Source of the DNA: Firmicutes bacterium UBA2296
Lineage (GTDB): Bacteria; Bacillota; UBA994
NCBI GenBank assembly: GCA_002345475.1
Contig: DDWC01000145.1
Coordinates: 1-11,725 of the forward strand
DNA length: 11,725 nt
Direction of reading: 5' to 3'
In this document: one piece after another, positions 4,839 through 11,420 of the stretch
Numbering within the stretch: the first letter of the stretch is position 1
Layout: every line of letters begins with the position of its first letter
Notes under the pieces: generated by a model
Seen by the model: the letters and a program-made list of their open reading frames with translations, nothing else
The model's database searches: none
What the model was told of the DNA's origin: nothing
Translations under genes and position numbers: made by a program

Positions 4839-6154
4839 TGCGCTATGTAGCTATAGTCGGAAGGCCCAACGTGGGCAAGTCCACATTGTTCAACTATCTG
4901 GCCGGACAGCGGATTTCCATTGTCGACGACACACCGGGGGTCACCCGGGACAGAATATACGCTGACGTGGAATGGACCGGTCACCGCTTTACCCTGGTGG
5001 ATACAGGTGGTATTGACACGGCTAGCACAGACCTGCTGCTTAAGGACATGCGTCTGCAGGCCGAGGTGGCCATTGCCGAAGCGGACCTGATTCTCTTTCT
5101 TACCGACGGCAGACAGGGTGTGACGGCCTCGGACGAAGAAGTGGCGCGCATACTGCGTAACACCAAGAAGCCGATTCTTCTGGCCGTCAACAAGCTTGAC
5201 GAACCTCGCATGTTCAACGAGGCGCACGAGTTCTATCGCCTTGGCCTTGGCGACCCTGTACCGATTTCTGCTGCCAACGGAATGAACCTTGGCGACCTGC
5301 TAGACCTGATTGTGACCAACATGCCTGAGGAGGAAGAGCCGGATTATCCGGAAAACACGATTAAGATCGCGGTAATATGCCGTCCTAACGTCGGCAAGTC
5401 GTCACTGGTCAATGCCATACTGGGGCAGAACCGATCTATAGTCAGCAGCATTCCCGGCACCACACGGGATGCCATCGACACGTACTTCGAGCGAGACGGT
5501 CAGCGCTACGTCATTGTGGACACAGCGGGGCTGCGCAAGAAGAATCGCATAGAAGACGGTATTGAGCGATATAGTGTAGTCCGTAGTCTGCGCGCCGTGG
5601 ACAAGTCGGATGTGTGCTTCATGCTCCTGGATCCCACAGAAGGGGTAATAGAGCAGGACAAGAAGATTGTTGGTTATGCCCATGACAAGGGCAAGGGTAT
5701 CATCTTTGTCATCAACAAGTGGGATCTGGTGGACAAGGAAGAACACACCACCCACGACATGACCAAGGAGATACATAAAGAGATTATCTTCTGTGATTAC
5801 GCGCCTACCATTTTTGTTTCGGCCATGACCGGGCAGCGGGTGCACCGCACCCTGGAGTTGGCTAAGGAAGTCTACGCCGAGCAGGCCAAGAGGGTGTCGA
5901 TTTCGGCGCTGAACGAGCTTGTTAAGGAAGCCACCCTCACAACGCCACCCCCAACCGAGAAGGGGAAGCGGTTGCGCATAGGTTATGTGACTCAGGCTGA
6001 GGGCAAGCCCCCGACGTTCATTTTCTTCGTCAACGATCCCGAACTGATGCATTTCTCCTACCGAAGGTTCCTGGAGAACCGTATCAGGGCGGTGTACGGG
6101 TTTATGGGTACGCCCATTCGCCTGATAAGCCGCAAGAAAGATATCGAAGAGTAG
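4838..6154 (+). CDS. der: Ribosome-assembly GTPase Der (EngA)
   Basis: Der is a double-GTPase needed for maturation of the 50S ribosomal subunit. The 438 residues have the usual length and order: G domain 1 (P-loop GRPNVGKST 8-16, DTGG 55-58, NKLD 118-121), an acidic linker (EEEEPD, about 164-169), G domain 2 (P-loop 181-189, DTAG 228-231, NKWD 293-296) and a KH-like C-terminal domain (about 355-438). The start is GTG, which shares its G with the TAG of the upstream gene and has GGAGG 9 bases before it; translation is probably coupled. Oddity: the second P-loop reads CRPNVGKSS, with Cys181 (TGC, 5378-5380) in place of the nearly invariant first glycine of GxxxxGK[ST]. All other G-motif residues are intact. 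Confidence 0.97.
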   Translation: MRYVAIVGRPNVGKSTLFNYLAGQRISIVDDTPGVTRDRIYADVEWTGHRFTLVDTGGIDTASTDLLLKDMRLQAEVAIAEADLILFLTDGRQGVTASDEEVARILRNTKKPILLAVNKLDEPRMFNEAHEFYRLGLGDPVPISAANGMNLGDLLDLIVTNMPEEEEPDYPENTIKIAVICRPNVGKSSLVNAILGQNRSIVSSIPGTTRDAIDTYFERDGQRYVIVDTAGLRKKNRIEDGIERYSVVRSLRAVDKSDVCFMLLDPTEGVIEQDKKIVGYAHDKGKGIIFVINKWDLVDKEEHTTHDMTKEIHKEIIFCDYAPTIFVSAMTGQRVHRTLELAKEVYAEQAKRVSISALNELVKEATLTTPPPTEKGKRLRIGYVTQAEGKPPTFIFFVNDPELMHFSYRRFLENRIRAVYGFMGTPIRLISRKKDIEE

Positions 6155-6167
6155 GGGAGTAGCGCAC

Positions 6168-7184
6168 ATGAGAATTGGTATAGTGGGATCCGGTGGCTGG
6201 GGAACTGCATTGGCCAGGACCGCGTCAACAAATGCTGAGGAAGTGCTGCTTTGGGCCCGCGAGCCAGAGGTACGCCAGGAGATCAACATAAACCACAGCA
6301 ACAGATCTTTTCTGCCCGATGTCCTTCTGCCTGACAAGGTGAGGGCCGTGGGCGATTTTGCGGAACTTTCCTCCTGTGAGGCCATTATCATGGCTGTACC
6401 GTCGTCCTTTGTGCGCGACACTGCCATGAAACTGAAACCGCATTTACGCCCGGGCATACCGGTGGCAAATGCGGCCAAAGGCTTTGAGCTGTCCACAGGT
6501 CTCCCTCTGTCGGCAGTTCTGGCCGAAGTCTTTGATCATGGCAATCCTGTTGCGGCATTGTCCGGGCCTAACCATGCCGAAGAGGTAGGGCGGGGGTTGC
6601 CTGCTGCCACCGTGGTTGCTGCAGAAGATGAAGCGGTGGCGGAGCTGTTCCAGGACGCGCTGATGACCCCGGCTTTTCGGGTATATACCAGCACAGATAT
6701 TCTGGGTGTAGAGCTGGGAGGAGCCCTTAAGAACATTATTGCTCTGGCCGCCGGCATTACCGACGGCCTTGGCTATGGTGACAACACCAAGGCTGCTCTG
6801 ATGACCCGAGGCATGACTGAGATAGTGCGCCTGGGCGTCAGCATGGGGGCTCGCCGTTCCACCTTCGCCGGCCTGTCGGGCATGGGTGACCTAATCGCCA
6901 CCTGTACCAGCCCTCACAGTCGTAACAGGCGGGCTGGGTTGGCCATTGGACAGGGCAAGACCCTGGAAGAGATAGTAGGCGGAACCAACATGGTAATAGA
7001 GGGTGTGAACGCCACCAGAGGCGCCTACGCCCTGAGCCGGAAACTCAGCGTGAAGATGCCTATAACGGAGGCCCTGTATGCCGTGCTATTTGAGGGAATG
7101 GACCCGTCAAAGGCTGTTGCCAGCCTGATGTCTCGCTCACCAAAGAGCGAACACGGTGAGGATCTGGCCTTTACCGAAGCCTAG
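6168..7184 (+). CDS. gpsA: NAD(P)-dependent glycerol-3-phosphate dehydrogenase
   Basis: GpsA reduces dihydroxyacetone phosphate to sn-glycerol-3-phosphate, the backbone precursor of phospholipids, in the cytosol. The 338 residues match the usual length. The Rossmann signature is GIVGSGGWGTALA (4-16). The conserved NAAKGFE (101-107, K104) and SGPNHAEE (132-139) segments are present, as is the catalytic K188 in GGALKNIIALAAGI; the C-terminal helical domain has GDNTKAALMTRGMTEI (204-219) and the SGMGDL segment. It starts 13 bases after der with GGGGAG 8 bases before the ATG, so it is the third gene of the operon. In many Clostridia plsY lies between der and gpsA and spoIVA follows; both are absent here. 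Confidence 0.97.
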   Translation: MRIGIVGSGGWGTALARTASTNAEEVLLWAREPEVRQEININHSNRSFLPDVLLPDKVRAVGDFAELSSCEAIIMAVPSSFVRDTAMKLKPHLRPGIPVANAAKGFELSTGLPLSAVLAEVFDHGNPVAALSGPNHAEEVGRGLPAATVVAAEDEAVAELFQDALMTPAFRVYTSTDILGVELGGALKNIIALAAGITDGLGYGDNTKAALMTRGMTEIVRLGVSMGARRSTFAGLSGMGDLIATCTSPHSRNRRAGLAIGQGKTLEEIVGGTNMVIEGVNATRGAYALSRKLSVKMPITEALYAVLFEGMDPSKAVASLMSRSPKSEHGEDLAFTEA

Positions 7185-7193
7185 CTTTTTCCC

Positions 7194-7222
7194 TTGCGTG
7201 AGCCATTTCTTTGGGTTATAAT
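7194..7222 (+). promoter_or_regulatory. tRNA-Pro promoter
   Basis: TTGCGT (7194-7199), a 17-base spacer and a perfect TATAAT (7217-7222), ending 10 bases before the tRNA. It starts 9 bases after the gpsA stop. Confidence 0.85.
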
Positions 7223-7232
7223 AATCAAGCGT

Positions 7233-7310
7233 CGGGCTGTGGCGCAGTTTGGCTAGCGCGCTTGCTTGGGGTGCAAGAGGCCGCAGGTTCAAGTCCTGTC
7301 AGCCCGACCA
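7233..7310 (+). tRNA. tRNA-Pro, anticodon GGG
   Basis: All arms fold: a perfect acceptor stem CGGGCTG/CAGCCCG (7233-7239 with 7300-7306), D stem GCGC/GCGC, anticodon stem CTTGC/GCAAG with loop TTGGGGT and anticodon GGG at 7268-7270, and T stem GCAGG/CCTGT with loop TTCAAGT. Discriminator A7307 is followed by an encoded CCA (7308-7310). The C1-G72 pair and G37 next to GGG are typical of bacterial proline tRNAs. It reads CCC and CCU codons. Confidence 0.97.
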
Positions 7311-7329
7311 TTTTATCTTTATAGTTAAG

Positions 7330-7357
7330 AGACCAGGGGCTTCCCTGGTCTTTTGTT
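7330..7357 (+). terminator. Rho-independent terminator of tRNA-Pro
   Basis: Perfect 9-bp stem AGACCAGGG/CCCTGGTCT (7330-7338 with 7343-7351), GCTT loop, then TTTGTTT. Confidence 0.92.
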
Positions 7358-7365
7358 TATGAGTA

Positions 7366-7409
7366 ACACCATATTCCGTCTGCACCGACGGCCAGACGGA
7401 ATATGGTGT
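7366..7409. repeat. Perfect 17-bp inverted repeat with 10-base loop
   Basis: ACACCATATTCCGTCTG (7366-7382) is exactly complementary to 7393-7409. It lies between the tRNA terminator and the end of the minus-strand DUF1328 gene, 12 bases past that stop. Neither strand has a T-run after it, so it is not a textbook terminator, though it could protect or end the minus-strand transcript. Confidence 0.9.
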
Positions 7410-7421
7410 CCTGCTAGGACT

Positions 7422-7592
7422 TTATTTGAAAAGGTTGGTGCGCCTCCCCGTGAGCAGAGAAATGACGAACAGCACCAGGAAAACAAAGAACAGTATCCGG
7501 GCTATCTCATTTGATGTGCCGGAAATGCCGCCGAAGCCGAGGAATCCGGCCACGAGAGCGATTATGAGAAAGATTACTGCATATCTCAGCAT
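7422..7592 (-). CDS. DUF1328 (YtjA-like) small membrane protein
   Basis: This 56-residue protein has two membrane helices: residues about 2-24 (MLRYAVIFLIIALVAGFLGF) and about 30-48 (ARILFFVFLVLFVISLL). The pattern MLR-AxIFLIIAL-AG-LGFGGI, ILFF-FLVLFVISLL and a basic tail GRR is the DUF1328 family, found in many bacteria, often in stress-related settings, with no known biochemical role. An AGGGGGGTGAG ribosome site lies in the 12-base gap after the upstream coiled-coil gene, so the two genes form one minus-strand operon. Confidence 0.9.
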   Translation of the reverse strand: MLRYAVIFLIIALVAGFLGFGGISGTSNEIARILFFVFLVLFVISLLTGRRTNLFK

Positions 7593-7604
7593 TATCTCAC
7601 CCCC

Positions 7605-7889
7605 CTAGTTTCGCTTAGTGACCTTCTCGATTGCGTCCGTGAAGGATGACCAGGCCGATTCGGTTGCGTCTTTAATTTTGTCCCAGGCGTTGTCGTCCGA
7701 TTCGCGCAGTTGTCTGTAATTGTCCTTGAGACCGTCCAGTTTCTTTTCAAGTGTGTGAACCTGCTCCAGGTACTCCAGTTTGATGTTGGCGTCTGTCTCA
7801 GCTGCCTTGGCGCGCAGGAGTGCCACATTGGCGCTGTGCTGCTCTATCTGTGCTTTTACTTTGTCCAGATACAATTGCTTTTTGTCCAT
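7605..7889 (-). CDS. Small coiled-coil protein
   Basis: This 94-residue protein is charged, without cysteine, signal peptide or membrane helix. Residues about 5-62 are a continuous heptad-type helix (EQHSANVALLRAKAAETDAN, LEYLEQVHTLEKKLDGLKD). The C-terminal part (AWDKIKDATESAWSSFTDAI) is amphipathic. Proteins with this layout, a coiled coil ending in AWDxxKxxxExAW, recur in many bacteria as hypotheticals; I know no function. I chose the ATG at 7889. The frame extends upstream to a TTG at 7955, but that extension lies over the promoter and is not family-like. The ribosome site is weak (GGTGA about 7-8 bases upstream). First gene of a two-gene unit with the DUF1328 gene. Confidence 0.8.
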   Translation of the reverse strand: MDKKQLYLDKVKAQIEQHSANVALLRAKAAETDANIKLEYLEQVHTLEKKLDGLKDNYRQLRESDDNAWDKIKDATESAWSSFTDAIEKVTKRN

Positions 7890-7959
7890 TGCGATTTCAC
7901 CATCCCCATATATTTGGTCGACTTCGGTGATTCTGGCCGGTAAGGTCCTGACCAATTAG

Positions 7960-7988
7960 AGCGTATCTCAATAGTCACGATATGTCAA
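7960..7988 (-). promoter_or_regulatory. Promoter of the coiled-coil/DUF1328 operon
   Basis: On the minus strand, a perfect TTGACA (7988-7983), a 17-base spacer and a weak TACGCT (7965-7960). The leader would be about 64 bases. Confidence 0.5.
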
Positions 7989-8017
7989 TTAATCAAGGCA
8001 TATATATATGATATAAT
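7989..8017 (+). promoter_or_regulatory. Possible promoter of the VanZ-like gene
   Basis: A perfect TATAAT (8012-8017) lies in an AT-rich stretch about 67 bases before the ATG. The matching -35, TTAATC (7989-7994) at 17 bases, is poor. It abuts the divergent minus-strand -35 box. Confidence 0.4.
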
Positions 8018-8083
8018 AATACCAATCTGAATGTGTGCGTCGCGCAGTAGCAAGTATTTTGACTTGTAAGGAGGGGTAGGATA

Positions 8084-8629
8084 ATGCGCAGTTGGAAACA
8101 TTGGCTGATTGTAGGCGGAGTAATAGGGGGGATTTTTTACCTTTCATCCATGCCCGGTCTAAGAGTTCTTCCCTTCTTTTCAAGCCTTTTCGCTTTTCTG
8201 ATGAGGTTCGACGTCTATTTCGTCCGAGCAGCGCAGTTTCTGGCAGAGCGCCTGCCCATAGATACTTCTGAACTCGGGCCTTTCCAGGAGGCAAGCCACG
8301 CTTTTTATATCTATGCCAAGGAGAACCCCCAGGTTATAGAGTTCCTGCTAAGAAAGGCTGCCCATGCTTTTGTGTTTTACGCGCTGACCCTTGTGCTGTT
8401 CTTTGCGCTCAATCGCAAGATCAAATCGACGCCGATGGCTATCCTGGTGTCCGCCGTGCTGGCGTCTTCAATTGGCGCCCTCGACGAGTTCCGACAGTCC
8501 TTCACTGACGGCAGGGTTAGTAGTCTCATTGACGTGAGCATCAACATGGTCGGAGTGGCGATAGCCGCCTTGTCTCTGTTGTTCTTTATGTATATGCTGA
8601 GTGAGAAAAATAACAAGGAGAATGTATAG
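8084..8629 (+). CDS. VanZ-like family membrane protein
   Basis: The 181 residues contain about four membrane segments (6-24, 92-109, 117-133, 154-172). VanZ-family landmarks are present: SSMP after the first helix, FLLRKAAHAFVFYALTL (87-103) and GALDEFRQSFTDGRVSSLID (131-150), followed by a conserved N154. The usual DExHQ-type box reads DEFRQ here. VanZ gives low-level teicoplanin resistance in vanA clusters by an unclear mechanism, but most VanZ-like proteins lie outside resistance clusters and have no defined role, as here. AAGGAGGGG precedes the ATG by about 8 bases. No terminator is visible after the stop; the next promoter starts 21 bases later. Confidence 0.88.
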   Translation: MRSWKHWLIVGGVIGGIFYLSSMPGLRVLPFFSSLFAFLMRFDVYFVRAAQFLAERLPIDTSELGPFQEASHAFYIYAKENPQVIEFLLRKAAHAFVFYALTLVLFFALNRKIKSTPMAILVSAVLASSIGALDEFRQSFTDGRVSSLIDVSINMVGVAIAALSLLFFMYMLSEKNNKENV

Positions 8630-8650
8630 ACTCCGATGTATACTAATCGA

Positions 8651-8679
8651 TTGACTGATAATGTGCTTTATTATATGAT
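8651..8679 (+). promoter_or_regulatory. Strong promoter upstream of the leader and microprotein
   Basis: TTGACT (8651-8656), a 17-base spacer and TATGAT (8674-8679), each box 5 of 6 to consensus. The expected start near 8686 falls inside a small dyad ACTCC-TAAG-GGAGT (8682-8695), a position where a repressor could bind. Confidence 0.7.
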
Positions 8680-8685
8680 TAACTC

Positions 8686-8775
8686 CTAAGGGAGTAAGAG
8701 CTAGCTAAACACCGGCCATTCCCAGGCCGTGGCTAAGCATTTCCCGGAAGGGAAGGTGGACATTCTTGCCTAGCA
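8686..8775 (+). promoter_or_regulatory. Structured mRNA leader covering the microprotein start site
   Basis: The leader can form a compact nested fold: outer stem GCTAG/CTAGC (8700-8704 with 8770-8774), then CACC/GGTG (8710-8713 with 8755-8758), enclosing hairpin CGGCC/GGCCG (8713-8717 with 8725-8729, 7-base loop; base 8713 is shared by alternatives) and hairpin TTCCC/GGGAA (8741-8745 with 8750-8754) with a GGAA tetraloop. The last hairpin and the CACC/GGTG stem bury the ribosome site GGAAGGTGG (8751-8759), and the outer stem closes past the TTG start. I compared it from memory with common riboswitch classes and could not assign it. Confidence 0.4.
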
Positions 8776-8867
8776 GGGTTGCCGCCGTCTATTCAATACT
8801 CTTGCCTGTTTTGTTGTTGGCTGCGGTTTTTGTTTTCATGGCCACCATCGCGCTTCGATTCAGATAA
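8766..8867 (+). CDS. 33-residue single-pass membrane microprotein
   Basis: A TTG-initiated frame encodes MPSRVAAVYSILLPVLLLAA and then VFVFMATIALRFR. One long hydrophobic helix (about 5-29) is flanked by Arg4 and by RFR, a plausible inner-membrane peptide. A ribosome site GGAAGGTGG ends 6 bases before the TTG. The stop TAA overlaps the AAGGAG ribosome site of the next gene, which starts 12 bases later; this spacing suggests translational coupling. I know no family. Alternatively it is a leader peptide whose translation opens the downstream gene. The case rests on the ribosome site, the membrane-like sequence and tight spacing. Confidence 0.55.
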   Translation: MPSRVAAVYSILLPVLLLAAVFVFMATIALRFR

Positions 8868-8879
8868 GGAGCTGGGCAT

Positions 8880-9392
8880 ATGTCCGCACCAAGGTTAAAC
8901 GTCGCTTTCATGACCTTCGCCCTATTAATTTCATTTGGATTGAGTTTCGGTCTTTCGGCGGAAGCGCCAACGGCTGACGCTTTGCATGGAGAACAAACCC
9001 CCACATATGACATTAGGATTCCCAGAAGCGCCCAGGAGGCCATATGGAGCTACAGTGTCGAGAGAGGCGTGTCTTATGAACTGGTCCTTTCTGTGTTCCT
9101 GGTAGACGGCAGATCAGACTTCAGCATTGAGAGCATGTACCAGGAAATTGACACGCTCATTTTCATCCGCGATTATTGGGTGGCAGAAGGACATTCCAAT
9201 GAGGCTATCTATTTTCTCATATTACTCTCGCACAATAGAGGCATCGATGGGTGCTATCTGTTTATGGACGCAAATGAATCGGCTGAAGAAGATCCCTATG
9301 TTCAGCAAGTTACACAGATGAAGTACCTGTTGGAGCAGGGGCTCAATCCGCTAGATGCTCTGGATTTAAAGATAAAACCCGGAGTATATTGA
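8880..9392 (+). CDS. Secreted protein with lytic-transglycosylase-like segment, function unknown
   Basis: This 170-residue protein starts with an n-region, a hydrophobic stretch (about 8-25) and a likely cleavage near LSAEA-PTADA (27-35), so it is exported or membrane-tethered. Residues 48-80 (IPRSAQEAIWSYSVERGVSY followed by ELVLSVFLVDGRSDF) resemble the opening of soluble lytic transglycosylases, where a helix is followed by A-I-[IV]-x-x-E-S. The expected catalytic glutamate position reads VDG, so hydrolase activity is unlikely or uses another residue. The rest is mixed helical with an acidic loop (131-139). AAGGAG (8866-8871) lies 8 bases before the ATG. A strong terminator follows. I see similar hypotheticals in Bacillota only as a vague memory. 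Confidence 0.75.
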   Translation: MSAPRLNVAFMTFALLISFGLSFGLSAEAPTADALHGEQTPTYDIRIPRSAQEAIWSYSVERGVSYELVLSVFLVDGRSDFSIESMYQEIDTLIFIRDYWVAEGHSNEAIYFLILLSHNRGIDGCYLFMDANESAEEDPYVQQVTQMKYLLEQGLNPLDALDLKIKPGVY

Positions 9393-9415
9393 GCCTGGCT
9401 CTCTTGCTCCTGCAG

Positions 9416-9456
9416 GAATCTCCGCATAGCTCAAAGGCTATGCGGGGATTCTTTTG
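9416..9456 (+). terminator. Rho-independent terminator after the secreted protein gene
   Basis: A 15-bp stem GAATCTCCGCATAGC (9416-9430) pairs with 9437-9451 (one G-U), with loop TCAAAG and TTTTGT after it. Confidence 0.95.
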
Positions 9457-9525
9457 TATATGAGCCGGCAGGGTGGTCTATGCGCAGCCTGTCAAGTCTC
9501 TTGCCATAAATCACCGTCATATTTG

Positions 9526-9554
9526 TTGAGATATACATCAACATCGGCTATAAT
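9526..9554 (+). promoter_or_regulatory. Promoter of the antitoxin-like gene
   Basis: TTGAGA (9526-9531), a 17-base spacer and a perfect TATAAT (9549-9554), about 39 bases before the ATG. Confidence 0.75.
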
Positions 9555-9592
9555 TATTCTAGTAACGATTATAGTTAGGAAAGGTTGATTAT

Positions 9593-9880
9593 ATGATCTT
9601 CTCTGGTATGACCATTGTGTCCAACTCCGACATGATTAAGGCCTACAAAGCGTGCCGCGATAAAGCGGAGATCGCCGGCAAGGTCCTTATTTTCAAGAAT
9701 AATCAGCCTGACGCCGTTCTCTTTTCCATGAAGGAGTATGAGCGTTTTTCAGAGTTCTTCGACTATCTTGAGTACCTCAACCCGGAAGAGCTGGAGCTTG
9801 TCTTCAAGTCGTTGCCCAACCTGGCCGACCGAAGAAAGGGACGTGCGATTTCCTTACACGGCGAGGAGACGGCAGAGTAA
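9593..9880 (+). CDS. Phd/YefM-like antitoxin, apparently orphan
   Basis: This 95-residue protein resembles the DNA-binding half of Phd/YefM antitoxins: TIVSNSDMIKAYKACRDKAE (7-26), a beta pair KVLIFKNNQPDAVLFSMKEY (30-49) and a following helix (ERFSEFFDYLEYL). These dimers normally bind their own promoter and neutralise an RNase toxin of the RelE or Doc type. The C-terminal part (about 62-95, NPEELELVFKSLPNLADRRK) is where the toxin would bind. No toxin gene is adjacent: the next gene is a diguanylate cyclase 76 bases downstream. GGAAAGG lies 8 bases before the ATG. It may be a solitary regulator, possibly of the gene downstream, or a relic of a toxin-antitoxin pair. Confidence 0.75.
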   Translation: MIFSGMTIVSNSDMIKAYKACRDKAEIAGKVLIFKNNQPDAVLFSMKEYERFSEFFDYLEYLNPEELELVFKSLPNLADRRKGRAISLHGEETAE

Positions 9881-9915
9881 TTTTCTGCTTTTGTGCGGGT
9901 AATGCCCTATTGTTT

Positions 9916-9952
9916 CCACCTCAATCTTCCGATATCCTTAGTGAAGAGGTGG
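9916..9952 (+). promoter_or_regulatory. Hairpin that can mask the ribosome site of the diguanylate cyclase
   Basis: CCACCTC (9916-9922) is exactly complementary to GAGGTGG (9946-9952), which is the ribosome site of the gene starting at 9957. The loop is 23 bases. I see no promoter of its own for the cyclase gene, and no terminator after the antitoxin-like gene, so the two are probably cotranscribed with this hairpin between them. Confidence 0.45.
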
Positions 9953-9956
9953 GGAT

Positions 9957-11135
9957 ATGGATTACTTAAGCCCAAAACTTCTCATCAGTGAGCTGTTGTC
10001 ACTCTACAATGCTGGCAAAGAGGCATACGAGGACACCATAAGAGTCAACCTGAGCCGCCTTTTGTATATGGCGGTTCTTGCTGCGCCTATGAGCCTCGTG
10101 CACATAGCCATGTTTCGCGGGCGCTCGGTAGATACCGCTGTAGAAGCGCAATGGCGCGATCTCATCCTTATGTCCCACACCATGCTGCTTGTGGTTATGC
10201 TCGGCACCGCGGTGCTGAGCCTGCTTTTCTCCCGGAGGAATGCCATTAGACCTGCCGGCGAGATCCTGCAGCACGCTGTAATCGTTCTTTTGTTGTCATT
10301 TGGTATAGGGATATCTCTGATAGACCAGTTGGTGACACCCAGTATTACTCCCTTCCTGCTGGCTAGCACTGTTACCGCCATGATGTTTCTGCTCAGGCCC
10401 CTGGCTGCTGTGCCGATTTACGCTTCGGCTTTTGGGGTGTTCTATTGGTTGCTAGGTTTGTTTCAGACGGACCCGGCTCTTCTCCTGAGCAACCGGGTAA
10501 ACGCTCTTACCGCTGCGGCACTGGGCATTGGACTGTCCACTGTACTGTGGACCACCTATATCCATCGCAACCGGCAGAGGCTGCGGCTGGAAGAACAGCA
10601 GCGCGAACTGGAGGCAAAGAACCAGCTGCTGCAGTTCATGGCTACCCATGACGAGATGACGGGATTGCTCAACCGCAAGGAGATTACTCGCCTTATTGGC
10701 GAGGAAATAGTAAGGATGAATCGCTATGGCAAGAAAGCGGCGATTATCCTCACTGACATAGACCGCTTCAAGGACCTCAATGACGGGCACGGACACCCTG
10801 TGGGTGACGCTGTCCTGGTGCAGTTCTCTCACTTGTTGCGCCAGGAAGTGAGAGCAGTGGACGCTGTGTCCCGTTGGGGCGGAGAGGAGTTCCTTATACT
10901 GATGCCGGAAACAGACCTGCAGCGTGCCAAAGAGGCCGCCGAACGCCTGCGTAAGTCTGTTGAGGAACATGTTTTCACCGTGGGGGACACACTCATTCAG
11001 CTGACTACCAGTTTTGGCGTAGCCGAGCTCCCCAGCGACGCCAGAGATCCCTTCACACGGGCTTATGAAGCCGCGGATAAGGCACTATACAAAGCCAAGG
11101 AGTTTGGACGCAACACAGTAGTTGCGCAGGATTAA
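9957..11135 (+). CDS. Membrane diguanylate cyclase (GGDEF domain)
   Basis: Makes the second messenger c-di-GMP from two GTP. The 392 residues comprise an N-terminal region with about six membrane helices (about 33-51, 68-92, 105-123, 131-148, 150-169, 182-200), a short coiled-coil linker (about 203-227, RLRLEEQQRELEAKNQLLQF) and a complete GGDEF domain (about 228-392) beginning DEMTGLLNR. The active-site motif is GGEEF (308-312), a functional variant. The metal-binding D267 (LTDIDRFK) is present, and an inhibitory I-site RAVD (299-302) sits exactly five residues before GGEEF, so product feedback is likely. No EAL domain. The membrane part is a sensor of unknown ligand and lacks a recognisable MASE signature. 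A strong ribosome site GAGGTGGGG precedes the ATG. Confidence 0.95.
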   Translation: MDYLSPKLLISELLSLYNAGKEAYEDTIRVNLSRLLYMAVLAAPMSLVHIAMFRGRSVDTAVEAQWRDLILMSHTMLLVVMLGTAVLSLLFSRRNAIRPAGEILQHAVIVLLLSFGIGISLIDQLVTPSITPFLLASTVTAMMFLLRPLAAVPIYASAFGVFYWLLGLFQTDPALLLSNRVNALTAAALGIGLSTVLWTTYIHRNRQRLRLEEQQRELEAKNQLLQFMATHDEMTGLLNRKEITRLIGEEIVRMNRYGKKAAIILTDIDRFKDLNDGHGHPVGDAVLVQFSHLLRQEVRAVDAVSRWGGEEFLILMPETDLQRAKEAAERLRKSVEEHVFTVGDTLIQLTTSFGVAELPSDARDPFTRAYEAADKALYKAKEFGRNTVVAQD

Positions 11136-11152
11136 ATGCAGTGATAGATATT

Positions 11153-11184
11153 AAAAGGCCACCCTTTGCGGGTGGCCTTTTCAC
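11153..11184 (+). terminator. Rho-independent terminator of the diguanylate cyclase gene
   Basis: AAAAGGCCACCC (11153-11164) pairs perfectly with 11170-11181 over a TTTGC loop. The A- and T-rich ends make it able to work on both strands. Confidence 0.92.
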
Positions 11185-11420
11185 TGCGCCTGGCAACACA
11201 CCATTCTGGTACCAGGGAGGCGCATGCCAGCATATGCCTTTATTATCCTAGATATGGCATCCGAATATTTAAAATGGTAAATCGTAGCGTTAACTTTTCT
11301 GATTTGGCAGGAAACAGACGTTGCTCTCTTGAAGGGGTCAGCACGGGTGTTATTCAGGCCCAGATATTGGACGCGCTATTAATGCAGTGTCCCACGAAAG
11401 GAGTCTTGTACAAAAAGAAG

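Noticed and set aside
4382..5227. 281-codon minus-strand frame across DUF512 and der
   Set aside because: It is antisense to two well-supported genes and shows no domain or ribosome site.
5402..6496. 364-codon minus-strand frame across der and gpsA
   Set aside because: Antisense shadow of two unmistakable genes.
7426..7608. Plus-strand 60-codon frame
   Set aside because: It is antisense to the DUF1328 gene, which has a clear family pattern and ribosome site.
8686..8775. Assignment of the leader to a c-di-GMP, c-di-AMP, guanidine, yybP-ykoY, THF or SRP RNA class
   Set aside because: Small stretches look similar (for example AGCAGGGTTGCCG to the end of c-di-GMP-I), but the conserved cores of these classes are missing.
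11166..11420. Long N-terminal extension of the SLH protein
   Set aside because: It would begin inside the terminator of the upstream gene and precede an obvious signal peptide.
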